Source of the DNA: a virus | Direction: 5' to 3' (one strand) | Length of the DNA stretch: 47,280 nucleotides | Virus record (IMG/VR): IMGVR_UViG_3300025913_000011 | Location: 1-47,280 of that record | Shown: piece after piece, positions 8,452-17,406 of the stretch | Layout: every line of letters begins with the position of its first letter | Position numbering within the stretch: the stretch's first letter is position 1 | Translations under genes and position numbers: made by a program | The notes under the pieces: model-generated | What the model saw: only the letters and a program-made list of their open reading frames with translations | What the model was told of the DNA's origin: nothing | The model's database searches: none

Positions 8452-8831
8452 TTCGCGATTTCAAGACAGAAGATTTTCGCGCCATTCAGACGTTCCACGT
8501 GGAATCCGGCATTGATTACCAGATGCCCAATTTGGGTGGCCCGTTGGTTCCAGTAAAGAAGATTTGCGAGTTGGATGGCGAACTAGTTGGAGCGATGGCG
8601 CTCCGTGTGTGCCCCGAGACATTTCTTTGGCTTGAAAAGCGAAGAAGGCCACAGGAAAAGATGCAGATCATGAGCGAACTGCAGACGGCAGTCCTTCGCG
8701 AAGCATGGGTGAACGGCCTCGATGAGATCTGGGCCGCAATTCCACCCATCGGCTTCGATAAGCGGCTGAAACAGCTCGGATGGGAACCCGACCGGAACGG
8801 TTGGAGACTTTGGACGAGGCGCACAGGATGA
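8448..8831 (+). CDS. GNAT-acetyltransferase-like protein in the ejection module
   Basis: 127 aa, ATGA overlap with the previous gene. The start MIRDFKTEDFRAIQTFH and the hydrophobic LVGAMALRV strand, followed by a helix and the end strand GWEPDRNGWRLWTRR, follow the GNAT layout. A clear acetyl-CoA loop (Q/RxxGxG/A) is not visible, so enzymatic activity is doubtful. T7 gp13 is a known GNAT-like protein located before the internal virion proteins, and this gene has the same position relative to three probable ejection proteins. A parS-like palindrome lies inside the gene (8492-8505). Confidence 0.5.
   Translation: MIRDFKTEDFRAIQTFHVESGIDYQMPNLGGPLVPVKKICELDGELVGAMALRVCPETFLWLEKRRRPQEKMQIMSELQTAVLREAWVNGLDEIWAAIPPIGFDKRLKQLGWEPDRNGWRLWTRRTG
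8492..8505. other. parS-like palindrome, copy 1 (inside GNAT-like gene)
   Basis: GTTCCACGTGGAAT has a perfect 12-bp palindrome at 8493-8504. It differs by one base from the 14-bp palindrome GTTCCACGTGGAAC known as a ParB-binding parS form in pseudomonads. The same 12-mer occurs at 37745-37756. Confidence 0.45.
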
Positions 8832-9385
8832 GATCAGCAGTCAATCAAGCAGGGGACGCTTACAAAACGGCAGCGGCAACAGGCGACCGGCTGGGCTCGG
8901 AAGCCTCAGGCATCAGCTCAAACCTGACGCCGTTTCTGACTCAGGAGATGCTGCACCCGCAAGGGTATTCGCAGGGAGACACCTCTGCGATGCTCTCGGC
9001 AGGGCTGGGGGGCGCTGGGGGAGCGAACTCCGGCCTTGTCGGGCAGGCTGCGCAACGAACTGCGGTCTCGCGCAACGGGGGAGCATTTCAGGCAGCGCTT
9101 GACGATGCCGCCAGACAGCGCTCCAAGGCCGCTGCAGCCTCTTCGGAGGGCATCGCAGCCAAGAACGCAGACCTCAAGCAAACGCAGATGCAGGAAGGCG
9201 CTGCAGGGCTCAACAAGCTCTATGGAACAGATACCAGCGGAATGCTGAATGCGATGGGTCAGGAGCACGAGGACATCAATTCGGAAATTGAAGGCAACAA
9301 GACTGGCTGGCTGCAGAACTCTCTTGCAGTCATCAAGGCGCTCAACCCGACAGGAAAAATCGGCGGCATGGGATTTGGAGGATAG
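8828..9385 (+). CDS. Probable DNA-ejection (internal virion) protein, small
   Basis: 185 aa from ATG 8828, an ATGA overlap with the GNAT-like gene (an upstream GTG at 8780 lies inside that gene). The composition is strongly Ala/Gly/Gln-rich, without Cys, and with helical stretches (AALDDAARQRSKAAAASSEG). The C-terminus TGKIGGMGFGG is typical of phage internal proteins. It is the first of three adjacent proteins of this type, matching the P22 gp7/gp20/gp16 or T7 gp14/15/16 arrangement. The functional call is from composition and order. Confidence 0.45.
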   Translation: MRSAVNQAGDAYKTAAATGDRLGSEASGISSNLTPFLTQEMLHPQGYSQGDTSAMLSAGLGGAGGANSGLVGQAAQRTAVSRNGGAFQAALDDAARQRSKAAAASSEGIAAKNADLKQTQMQEGAAGLNKLYGTDTSGMLNAMGQEHEDINSEIEGNKTGWLQNSLAVIKALNPTGKIGGMGFGG

Positions 9386-10693
9386 ATGGCCAGCCTGCTT
9401 CCTAAATCTCTGACCGCTCCGCTCGACGCCGCACCGCCTCTGCCTTACGCTCTGGGCGATCAGCTTGCAGCCGTGACGCAGGATCAGCCTTTGGCGAAGA
9501 TGCCGCAGTTCGATGCTGCGCCTACGCCCAAGACGGTCTATGCTCCCGACCCTGAGCAGCAAATGATCGACCACGACACCCAGAAGCTTCAAAAGGTGCA
9601 GTGGAACCAGTCACACCCTTGGGGGACTGCTGAAAACCATCCCGGCACATGGGGCAAGATCGCGCACGTTCTTTCGGTAGCAGGGAATATCGCAGGAAAC
9701 ATCGTTGCGCCGAACGTCATGGCGAATATCCCCGGCACGCAAGCCAACATGCAGGAGCAGGAAGCAGGCTTGGCGCATCGGCTGGATACCGAAACACAGC
9801 ACAGCGCAGAGAACAAGCAGAAGGAAGCCTCGGCAGCACTGCAAGGCGCAGAAGCTAGCGATGAGCCGGGCAAGGCCAAGAGCCTCGAAGGCTATCAGGA
9901 TGCCGAAACGCGCAAGATCAACGACGAGCTTCAGCAAGGCCCCGCGCTGCAGCACCTCGAAACCGATCAGGGAATCTTTGCGTTTAATCCGCGCACTAAA
10001 GAACTGACACCGCTGACGTATCAGGGCAGCCCTCTAATGAAGCCGACGCCCGACAAAGGGCTGATGCAGTCTCAGCCAGTCATTGGACCGGACGGCAAGC
10101 CGCACACCTACCTTCTTGACCCAAAGACGGGCAAAAAGATGGCTGATGAGGGGGTGCATTACGAGCGCCCAATCACCATCAACAATAACCAAGAGCACAA
10201 GGAGAAAGGCGAAGTTCTGAAGCAATTCCAGCCCGCTCTTGATTCTGCGGAACGCTTCAATGTGATGACCAAGAATTACGAGGATGCGGTCAAGAACCAT
10301 GACCAGCAGGCCATGCTTTCGCTTCTTGCAAACCACCTTGGCATGACGATGGGCCTGCAAAAGGGCGCTCGCTTGACCAAGGACATCATCAATGAAGCGA
10401 AAGACTCTCGTCCGTGGCTCCAAGGCATGGCCGCTAAGTTCGATAGCAACGGAGTTCTGAGTGGCGTGACGTTAACGCCAGAGCAGATGCGCCAAATGGT
10501 CGATCTGGGACGCGGAAGGTTTATGGAGGACACAACCAAAGCTCGCAATGAAGCCAAATACCTTGGCTCGACAGATGACGGGCCAGAACGCACTCCAACC
10601 AAGGCGACAATTAATCACTACATCGCACTCGCGAACGGGGACAAGCAAAAGGCCAAGCAGCTAGCTATCCAAGATGGCTGGAGCGTGAAGTAA
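9386..10693 (+). CDS. Probable DNA-ejection (internal virion) protein, large
   Basis: 435 aa; ATG 9386 directly follows the preceding stop. The N-terminus is Pro/Ala-rich. A moderately hydrophobic patch IAHVLSVAGNIAGNIVAPNV (about residues 90-110) could insert in membrane. Residues 120-180 are a highly charged, Ala/Gln/Glu-rich helix and the rest is helical with many Lys/Gln. The C-terminal segment (INHYIALANGDKQKAKQLA) resembles end helices seen in internal proteins. No lytic transglycosylase motif is visible. Probably packaged with DNA and released at infection. Confidence 0.45.
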   Translation: MASLLPKSLTAPLDAAPPLPYALGDQLAAVTQDQPLAKMPQFDAAPTPKTVYAPDPEQQMIDHDTQKLQKVQWNQSHPWGTAENHPGTWGKIAHVLSVAGNIAGNIVAPNVMANIPGTQANMQEQEAGLAHRLDTETQHSAENKQKEASAALQGAEASDEPGKAKSLEGYQDAETRKINDELQQGPALQHLETDQGIFAFNPRTKELTPLTYQGSPLMKPTPDKGLMQSQPVIGPDGKPHTYLLDPKTGKKMADEGVHYERPITINNNQEHKEKGEVLKQFQPALDSAERFNVMTKNYEDAVKNHDQQAMLSLLANHLGMTMGLQKGARLTKDIINEAKDSRPWLQGMAAKFDSNGVLSGVTLTPEQMRQMVDLGRGRFMEDTTKARNEAKYLGSTDDGPERTPTKATINHYIALANGDKQKAKQLAIQDGWSVK

Positions 10694-11664
10694 TGCCCGA
10701 AAAACAACAGCCAGTACAGCCCGATCCTTGGGACGAAGCAGCCAAGAACTTCCATGCGCAGCCGGGGGAAACTGCCGCTGCGCCCGGATCCGCAGATGAC
10801 GACTGGAAGATTTGGCAGCAGGGGGGCGGTGGAGCGGGCACGACACCATCAGGCGGTCTCACGGAGATTCGGCCCAACCAATCTGACACGCTCCCGCATG
10901 CGCTCGAAGATACATTTTCGAACATCGGCGCAGGCGGACTCGGCACGCTTGCCACTCTAGGCAGGATTTCACCGTGGGGCGCTCTTGCTGACCACATGCA
11001 GGGTAAGCCGACGATCTACGAGGACGCCTACCAGGCAGTGACCCATCCGAAAGAGACTGGTCAGGGGTTAGTTCATGCCCTTAAGGACGTTGCGCAGCAT
11101 CCGTTAGAGAACGTCGCCGGTGCCATTGGTGCCGCTGGTGCCGGAGGAATGATCCCAGAGGGCGCAAACCTTGTGGCAAAGATACCGACCCGCGCCAAAG
11201 CGGGTGCTCTATTTGATCAGGTCATGGCCCGTGCAGGCGATGAGCCCGTGACGCTCACAAAGGCACTGGCTCCGATGGAGCGAGCCCAGCAATTGAGCGC
11301 GCGCGGTGGCGGCACAATCTCTCCTATTGACAACCTCTACAAGCGCATCAACACGATCAACCCTCTGGACTACAAGGAAGCCCGCGATTGGGCTTCGAAT
11401 CTCTCACGCCTAAGTGCAAACGACAAAATGAATGCCTCCCCGGCGCTCATGGCAGAGGCGAAGAAGCTGAGCCACGCACTTAACGAGGATATCGGCGGTG
11501 CAGCAGCAAGGCGCGGTGTCGGTCCGCAGTACGAGCAGGCTATGGATATGTATAGCCGCGCTTCGCGACTGCGAGAAGGCCTGAAGAATACCGCTAAGTG
11601 GGGAGTCCCCATTGCAGCAGGCGGGGGAGTCGTCGGAACAGTACTGAAGAAAGCTCTTCAGTGA
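10693..11664 (+). CDS. Probable DNA-ejection protein with glycine-rich hydrophobic segments
   Basis: 323 aa, TAATG overlap with the previous gene. The first 70 residues are disordered (Pro/Gln/Gly). Two small-residue hydrophobic stretches, IGAGGLGTLATLG and NVAGAIGAAGAGGMI, look membrane-interactive. The C-terminus ends in a short hydrophobic segment (VPIAAGGGVVGTVL). With 8828-9385 and 9386-10693 it forms the likely ejection trio. Residues 200-290 are helical (LSRLSANDKM, AMDMYSRASRLREG). No enzyme motif was found. Confidence 0.45.
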   Translation: MPEKQQPVQPDPWDEAAKNFHAQPGETAAAPGSADDDWKIWQQGGGGAGTTPSGGLTEIRPNQSDTLPHALEDTFSNIGAGGLGTLATLGRISPWGALADHMQGKPTIYEDAYQAVTHPKETGQGLVHALKDVAQHPLENVAGAIGAAGAGGMIPEGANLVAKIPTRAKAGALFDQVMARAGDEPVTLTKALAPMERAQQLSARGGGTISPIDNLYKRINTINPLDYKEARDWASNLSRLSANDKMNASPALMAEAKKLSHALNEDIGGAAARRGVGPQYEQAMDMYSRASRLREGLKNTAKWGVPIAAGGGVVGTVLKKALQ

Positions 11665-11750
11665 TCGTCACGTGATGGTCGGCCCCAAGCAAACCACCAC
11701 CAGACAAAAGCTACTCCTGCTCCAACAAAGAAAGCCATAACACCGCACAT
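11658..11750 (-). CDS. Possible 30-aa single-span membrane peptide, antisense to the late operon
   Basis: In the 133-nt gap between the ejection and fibre modules the minus strand reads a short peptide. It has MCGVMAFFVGAGVAFVWWW as a membrane span and a charged C-terminus (WGRPSRDDH). The topology and Trp-rich interface look gene-like. A GGGAG and a nearer GGGA lie upstream on the minus strand, but spacing is not ideal. The stop overlaps the end of the ejection gene. It could be chance; a conserved counterpart in related phages would settle it. Confidence 0.3.
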   Translation of the reverse strand: MCGVMAFFVGAGVAFVWWWFAWGRPSRDDH

Positions 11751-11797
11751 TACCACAGTTCCCACTCCCGTAACTAGACGGAAGGAAAGGCGAAAAC

Positions 11798-12493
11798 ATG
11801 CCCGCATACATCAACTCCGCGTTTCAAGGTTCGCAACTGCTTGTCAGGGGCGTGGCCTCCTACCTGTTTGGTTCCTACAACTATAAGCAGGACAACACCA
11901 AACTGCTTATCTCAAACGTGGCGCTCACCTCAAACGTCGCTACGCTCACCGTGCAGATCGTTGGCGGAGAAGTGCCTCTGGTAGGCTCTCTGATTTCCGT
12001 CCAGCAGACCACATCTACCTCTGGCCTGTTCAACGTCAATCGCGTGGCTCTGGCCTCGGTCACCATCGATGCCACGACGGGCGCTGGAACGGTTACCTTC
12101 CCGCTTACCCATGCCAACGTGGTTTCGGCTGCCGACACGGGCTCTGCTGTAGTTGAGGTTCCTGAAAAGTCAGAAGCCCTGGCAGCGGGAGCTTCGATCG
12201 CAGTGGCTTGCACGATGCCATTCGCAGAGCAGTTCACCGTGCCGCTGGCGGTGACGTTTCCGGGTGGAGTTCTGCCGACAGCGGTGACAGTGACTCTTCA
12301 GGTTGCGCTCCACAACATTGACTCCGAATTCACGAACACAACGACTGCGGTGGTTGTTGCTACGGGCGCATACACGACAGGCAAGGGCCCCGTAGTCGAA
12401 GCGACCCTAGAGCGCGGGTACTTCTATCGCGTTCTTGTCTCCGGCCTCACTGCGGGCTCAGCTACCGGAATCATCGCGAAGATCGGCGGGTAA
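11798..12493 (+). CDS. Beta-sandwich tail protein with the recurrent PLTHAN module
   Basis: 231 aa; GGAAGGAAAGG precedes ATG 11798. The N-terminus YINSAFQGSQLLVRGVASYL is followed by a module LTSNVATLTVQIVGGE...PLVGSLISV...GTVTFPLTHAN (about residues 40-110) that matches the one in 3339-3962. A third part (residues 125-231) is another beta domain (AVACTMPFAEQFTVPLAV) that ends in GIIAKIGG. No signal peptide. Placed just before the fibre adaptor, it is probably a tail or fibre-base protein. Confidence 0.5.
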   Translation: MPAYINSAFQGSQLLVRGVASYLFGSYNYKQDNTKLLISNVALTSNVATLTVQIVGGEVPLVGSLISVQQTTSTSGLFNVNRVALASVTIDATTGAGTVTFPLTHANVVSAADTGSAVVEVPEKSEALAAGASIAVACTMPFAEQFTVPLAVTFPGGVLPTAVTVTLQVALHNIDSEFTNTTTAVVVATGAYTTGKGPVVEATLERGYFYRVLVSGLTAGSATGIIAKIGG

Positions 12494-12496
12494 AAG

Positions 12497-13087
12497 ATGG
12501 CACTGGCGCGGCGTGACGACTACCTAACGGATGCTCAGGGAAGAGCTTTAGCGGGGGCGCAGGTCTACTACTGCACTCAGCCGGCAGATGTGTCTTTGCT
12601 CCCCCCTTCTCCTCTGGCGGCGACGTTCAGCGATCTTAGCGGGACGCCGGAAGCGAACCCGCAAATCACGGATGGATTCGGGCACGCCATCGTGTACATG
12701 GACAATGGCCAGCTCTACACCATCGTCTACGTGCATCCGCTCTTTGGCCCCGATCCGCAATACAACAACCAGCCCATCATTGTGCTCAAGGATCAATCGC
12801 TCGGTGGGGGTGGGGGCGGAACGACCATCGCATCGTTCAAGGGAACCCCGACAGGCACCATCGACGGCACCAACAAGACCTTCACGGTGGTCAACGGAAC
12901 GATTCCTCTGACTACGCTGCCGACCCAGATTGAAGCATGGCTCAACTTCCCCCTGATTGAAGGGCTGGGATTCGCGCTGTCTCTGGTTGGAGGGCAGGTC
13001 AAGATCACCTACGCCAACGCACCTCAGCCTGCAAGCGACGGCAGCCCCGCTGACGCAATTTACGCGCAAGGATACACGCTCCTATGA
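12497..13087 (+). CDS. Tail fibre/tailspike adaptor-like protein
   Basis: 196 aa. The start ARRDDYLTDAQGRALAGAQV, followed by PLAATFSD, GTPEANPQITDGFGHAIVYM and GQLYTIVYVHPLF, is the layout of head-binding or adaptor domains at the N-terminus of spikes (name and columns, then fill value, then unit). A Gly6 linker (about residue 103) leads to a second domain (IEAWLNFPLIEGLGFAL). The ATG of the spike gene overlaps its stop (ATGA), so the two are made together. Probably the virion-anchoring partner of the spike that follows. Confidence 0.55.
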   Translation: MALARRDDYLTDAQGRALAGAQVYYCTQPADVSLLPPSPLAATFSDLSGTPEANPQITDGFGHAIVYMDNGQLYTIVYVHPLFGPDPQYNNQPIIVLKDQSLGGGGGGTTIASFKGTPTGTIDGTNKTFTVVNGTIPLTTLPTQIEAWLNFPLIEGLGFALSLVGGQVKITYANAPQPASDGSPADAIYAQGYTLL

Positions 13088-16000
13088 GAAAGCTATTGTT
13101 CGCCGTCTTCGCGCTGGCCCTCCCCGCGTTTTCGCAGGTCATCGACCCTCGCACGCAGATTAACTGGCCCCGCGTCTCTGGAAACGGTTCTCCGTTGTCG
13201 GCAGGGTTTGCCTGTACTGCGTCGAATTACGGGCAGATGTACACCGACAAATCCGGACCGCACTACTGGACATGCGCAAGTCCAGGCGGAACACCTACGT
13301 GGTATCAGGTGGATTCAGCAGGCGGCTCTTCGACGATCCTGCAGGTCAACGGCACCCCAACAACTCCCGTTTCGCCGGTAAATTTCAACGATACGACTCC
13401 CGCAGCTCCCACAGGCTTTCAGAACTGCAAATTCCAGCAGGACGGCACAGCCGATGTGTCCTGCTACGTCCCTGCGTCCAATCCTCCTTCCGTGCAGGAT
13501 CTGGTTGTCCCTCCCGACTCCAATCAAGGCATCTTCATTCCGTTCACGGTCTGCACCAAAGTTCCAGATAACGTGTCTCTGCTTGTCACGCAGACATGCA
13601 AAGGCGATTCCGGGTATCAGCAGACTATCCCGGGGGGGAATTTCAACCACAATGCGCACCCGTCCATCATCTTCTCGGTGCCCGATCCTACGCTCGTGGC
13701 TGCGCTTTCCGGTAAAACCATCGGAAGCATTTTCCTTGCGGCATGGAGCAGGCTTGGGGGAACGACCTCGGGAACCGTCAGCTGCTCTGCTACAGGACTC
13801 GGAACCACGTTAGTCCCAATCAGCGTTCCTTCGGGTTCGCAGAGCACGGTTTCGGTGCCTTCTCTGACCGGCCCCAACGTTTCGACGACAACCTGCACAC
13901 TGAATCAGTCGCAATCTGTCAATGGCGACTACGGCGATACGCAGATGTACCAATCAGGACTCTGGGTTGAGTACACCGGAACTCCTATTACTCCGACCAA
14001 TGCGCTCAATGCGCAGTACCCGCTGGTGTATTCGCTCGACGGCAATGCGCTCACGGTTTCTCCGTTCTTTCCTGACTACCTGTTTCCGCGCCTCTTTGCC
14101 AATCTTCCCTCCTCGGATAAGTGGCAGTTCAATCAGGCAGGCTATCCGACATTCGTAGTCAGCGACAACGACACGACGACGATCGGCAACCAGTGCCACG
14201 GAACCGGAACATCTACAGGGCCTCCATATTCGCTCTGCCAGATGGATGGAACAGGGGGATGGCTCTATGCAGGCACCTTCGGGGGCAGCGGTCCACCGGC
14301 TGTGTCTTCGGTAGATAGCCCGCTTGCCAGCCTCTCGATTTCTCCCAGTGCCGGGGCGGTGCACGCGGATATCAATCTAGGGCATTTCAATCACTGGAGT
14401 GCAAACCAGCAATTCGACGCCGGAATCAATCTCGGCGGTGCACACTCTGAAATCAACCTCAACGGATCAGGCGGTGCAAGCGGAGACTGCCTGAAGTCCT
14501 CGGGAGGCGGCAATACGCCGTTCTGGTCATCGAGTTGCGGAGGTGGGGGAACGGTAGGACCAGGCACGGTTGGGTTCCTTCCGAAGTTCTCTACGACCAC
14601 AACCATCGGCGACTCTCACATAGACGACGGCGCAACGACGTCGGGCCACGTCACCATCACCGAACCCGTGGACGTAAGCTCCACTGGCCCATCTCAGTTT
14701 GGCTTCACCTACAACGGCACTCCGCTGGTGCCGGGGTCAGCGACAACTGCGGTCTATGGAGTCAATTCCTCAGGCCAGGCAGTGGCATCGGAAGCGGCGG
14801 GGGCGGCATCGCGTATCTGCACTGCAGCGAATGCTGCGACGAACACGGGATGCCAAGGGTCCAGTAGCAGCGTTAGCGTCAACGGGTCCTCTGTATCCAG
14901 CCCGAACTTCAATGGCACGACTCCAGCCGCAGGATCGAATGGAAAGAACGTCACATGGCAGGCGTCCGGCTCAAGCGTAAGCGCCGAGATCGTAGGCGAC
15001 GGCAACGCTACCCATTACTTGGACGGAACCGGAAACTATTCAACCCCAGCGGGAGGTGGGGGAGGCGGCTACACCAACGTTACCGGCTCTGCCTCAGAAA
15101 CCACCGTAGCTCTGATCAACACGGCTTGTGGTTCAGGCACCTACTACGCGACCACTCCGCTCTCTATCGCAACTGGGGGCACGATTACCTGCCCTGTACA
15201 GTTCTCCAAAGCAGGATTGTGGACGATTGCCAGCGGGCAGACGGTGACCTTCTCGAAGCCCGTCAGCGAAACCGATGCACCCGCTCAGCACTTCGCTGGA
15301 TCGGGTGTAGTCGTATTTCCATTGCAGAACAATCTCCGCGCTGAGTGGTGGGGATACGTTGCAGATGGGAATCTCGGATCGAACACTGGCACAGATAACT
15401 ACCCAGCAGTCCAAGCAGCCATTACTGCAATGACGGCAGGAACGCTCAACTTCCCATGCGGATTTGCGCGGTTCACTTCCGGCACACCTACAGTCAGTGG
15501 CAAGTCGAATATTCAACTGAAAGGCTGCGTTCTGGGCGGCAACAACACGAATCAGACCACATGGTTTGCTTCGACCTCGACGCTTGGCAACGTGAAGTTC
15601 GCAGGGTCTTCGGGCGCGCATGACAAGTGGAACGGAATCGATTCAATCACCTTCGCTCGTGCTGTCGCTCCGTCCACCACGGCAGGGCAGGCGAGGGGTC
15701 TGGATGTTGAGTGGAACGAGGGTTTTGTTTGGCAGAATTCTCGCGTAGAAGATGCTGGCACCCAAGCAACATACTGGCTTTTCCCAGATGGCGCGTTCTC
15801 TGGGCACACCTCTTATGTCGCAGTCGAATGGGGCTTCAACGGCATTTCACCGGCTGCCGGAACATACTCCTGCTACTACATTGACGGCTCACAGGCTCTT
15901 TCTTCCTGGGTCACAGACCATCGCGGATGCCTGACGAATAACAAGGCCGATGGGACTCATATCTTTTATGGCGATAACTACTCCGGTCCGATCATGGAAG

Positions 16001-17406
16001 ACGTGATGTCGGACTGGTTTCAGACCTTCCAGATTACGACATCTGTTTTTGCCAATGTGACTCCGACTGGTGGATTTCAGAATGGCGACATCCACTACGT
16101 GCATTCTGTCTTCGATACAAACAAGGGTTCCGTAGTCAACCTCACGGGCCTGACCTCAGGGGGCGCTAACGTCAACTTCGACGAAGGGTGGTGCACGAAT
16201 AGCGGAACGCCGTATGGCTTTGAGATTCATTCCTCTCAGGGGATTCACCTATCTAACTTCGAACTGTCTCAGTGTGGCACGACAGCCTCGGCGTACTTTG
16301 ATTCAAGTACGCGCGTTTCGTTCACGAACAACCATTGCGATACGGTGATCAGTAGTTTCGCCGGATGTCTGAAGGTCAACGCGACCAGCGCCAGCGTGTT
16401 CACCGGCAACGACGCAATCGGGAACAGCGCATCGGCCACCCTATTCGACTTCACCGGATCAAGCAACAACACGGTGCAGGGCAATGTCCTGACTGGCACG
16501 GCGTCCATCGGCATCCACTTCGACGCGACCAGCAACACCAACAACGCCTCTTACCTGAACAAGATCATCTCTGCATCAATCACCACACCGGTGTCAGACT
16601 CGGGCAGCGGAAACAACGCGATCTCGGTAGCGGCAGCGACCATTACCGGGCAGGCAGCGGCAAGCGGAAACAACTGCCTTCAGATCGATACCTCTGGAGT
16701 GGTTACGAAGACAGGCTCGGGTTGCGGGGCTTCTTCATCTCCCTACCCGCTCTTCCAGAAGTACGCTTACGTGGCGGAAACCAACTCAACCCCCGTAGCG
16801 TCAATTACCGCTGGTCCCATCACTGTATCTACAACCGACCTTCTCGTTGCTTTCTGCCGGACGGGAAGCACGGGCACCACCAGCATCACAGTGACCGATA
16901 CGCTGGCTAACACATGGACGCCCATCGGCTCCGCGATTGGAACCAATCCATCTATCGCAATGGCATGGACCAAATCAACCTCGTCCGGCTCGGATAGCTT
17001 CACCTGCACGCCGAACGCAACCGCAGCCTTTCAATCGGCAATCGTCGTGGATTATCAGGTGCAGTCTGTTCCCACTCTCCATACCTCGGCATTCGGAGCA
17101 GAGGGCACGAACACAATGTTTACCAGCGGAACGTTCTCGACTACGGTTCGCACGCTTGCAATCGCCTGCTGGACGGGCGGCTCAGGAACCAGCTTCCCAC
17201 AGATCGCGCAGATTGGCGGGAGTCCTGGCCGTCTCAGGGCTGTGGCAGCAAGTGGGATCAACACTGCGGCTGACGCTGGATGCGCTGATGCGGTTCTGGA
17301 GGCTCCTGTATTCACAGGCACGGTGCAGGGGTACTTGTCGCCGAACTTCCCTTACGCAACCTCCAACCTTCCGGGGAACTCGGCAGTGGCCGCGTTTACT
17401 TACTGA
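13084..17406 (+). CDS. Large tailspike-like protein with Sec signal peptide and beta-helix
   Basis: 1440 aa. Residues 1-18 (MRKLLFAVFALALPAFSQ) are a good Sec signal peptide with a cleavage site near AFS. Residues 20-80 carry a conserved WPxVSGNGSPL motif and Cys pairs. The middle to about 750 is low-complexity, Ser/Gly/Thr-rich with repeated VNGS/SPNFNGTTPA units. Residues about 753-1190 start with VADGNLGSNTGTDNYPAVQA, the entry motif of pectate-lyase-type right-handed beta-helices, and continue with Asn-rich rungs (NTVQGNVLTGTASIGIHFD). Residues 1225-1440 form a beta-rich lectin-like domain. Likely host-surface glycan binding or cleavage. A signal peptide is unusual for a virion protein. 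Confidence 0.6.
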   Translation: MRKLLFAVFALALPAFSQVIDPRTQINWPRVSGNGSPLSAGFACTASNYGQMYTDKSGPHYWTCASPGGTPTWYQVDSAGGSSTILQVNGTPTTPVSPVNFNDTTPAAPTGFQNCKFQQDGTADVSCYVPASNPPSVQDLVVPPDSNQGIFIPFTVCTKVPDNVSLLVTQTCKGDSGYQQTIPGGNFNHNAHPSIIFSVPDPTLVAALSGKTIGSIFLAAWSRLGGTTSGTVSCSATGLGTTLVPISVPSGSQSTVSVPSLTGPNVSTTTCTLNQSQSVNGDYGDTQMYQSGLWVEYTGTPITPTNALNAQYPLVYSLDGNALTVSPFFPDYLFPRLFANLPSSDKWQFNQAGYPTFVVSDNDTTTIGNQCHGTGTSTGPPYSLCQMDGTGGWLYAGTFGGSGPPAVSSVDSPLASLSISPSAGAVHADINLGHFNHWSANQQFDAGINLGGAHSEINLNGSGGASGDCLKSSGGGNTPFWSSSCGGGGTVGPGTVGFLPKFSTTTTIGDSHIDDGATTSGHVTITEPVDVSSTGPSQFGFTYNGTPLVPGSATTAVYGVNSSGQAVASEAAGAASRICTAANAATNTGCQGSSSSVSVNGSSVSSPNFNGTTPAAGSNGKNVTWQASGSSVSAEIVGDGNATHYLDGTGNYSTPAGGGGGGYTNVTGSASETTVALINTACGSGTYYATTPLSIATGGTITCPVQFSKAGLWTIASGQTVTFSKPVSETDAPAQHFAGSGVVVFPLQNNLRAEWWGYVADGNLGSNTGTDNYPAVQAAITAMTAGTLNFPCGFARFTSGTPTVSGKSNIQLKGCVLGGNNTNQTTWFASTSTLGNVKFAGSSGAHDKWNGIDSITFARAVAPSTTAGQARGLDVEWNEGFVWQNSRVEDAGTQATYWLFPDGAFSGHTSYVAVEWGFNGISPAAGTYSCYYIDGSQALSSWVTDHRGCLTNNKADGTHIFYGDNYSGPIMEDVMSDWFQTFQITTSVFANVTPTGGFQNGDIHYVHSVFDTNKGSVVNLTGLTSGGANVNFDEGWCTNSGTPYGFEIHSSQGIHLSNFELSQCGTTASAYFDSSTRVSFTNNHCDTVISSFAGCLKVNATSASVFTGNDAIGNSASATLFDFTGSSNNTVQGNVLTGTASIGIHFDATSNTNNASYLNKIISASITTPVSDSGSGNNAISVAAATITGQAAASGNNCLQIDTSGVVTKTGSGCGASSSPYPLFQKYAYVAETNSTPVASITAGPITVSTTDLLVAFCRTGSTGTTSITVTDTLANTWTPIGSAIGTNPSIAMAWTKSTSSGSDSFTCTPNATAAFQSAIVVDYQVQSVPTLHTSAFGAEGTNTMFTSGTFSTTVRTLAIACWTGGSGTSFPQIAQIGGSPGRLRAVAASGINTAADAGCADAVLEAPVFTGTVQGYLSPNFPYATSNLPGNSAVAAFTY

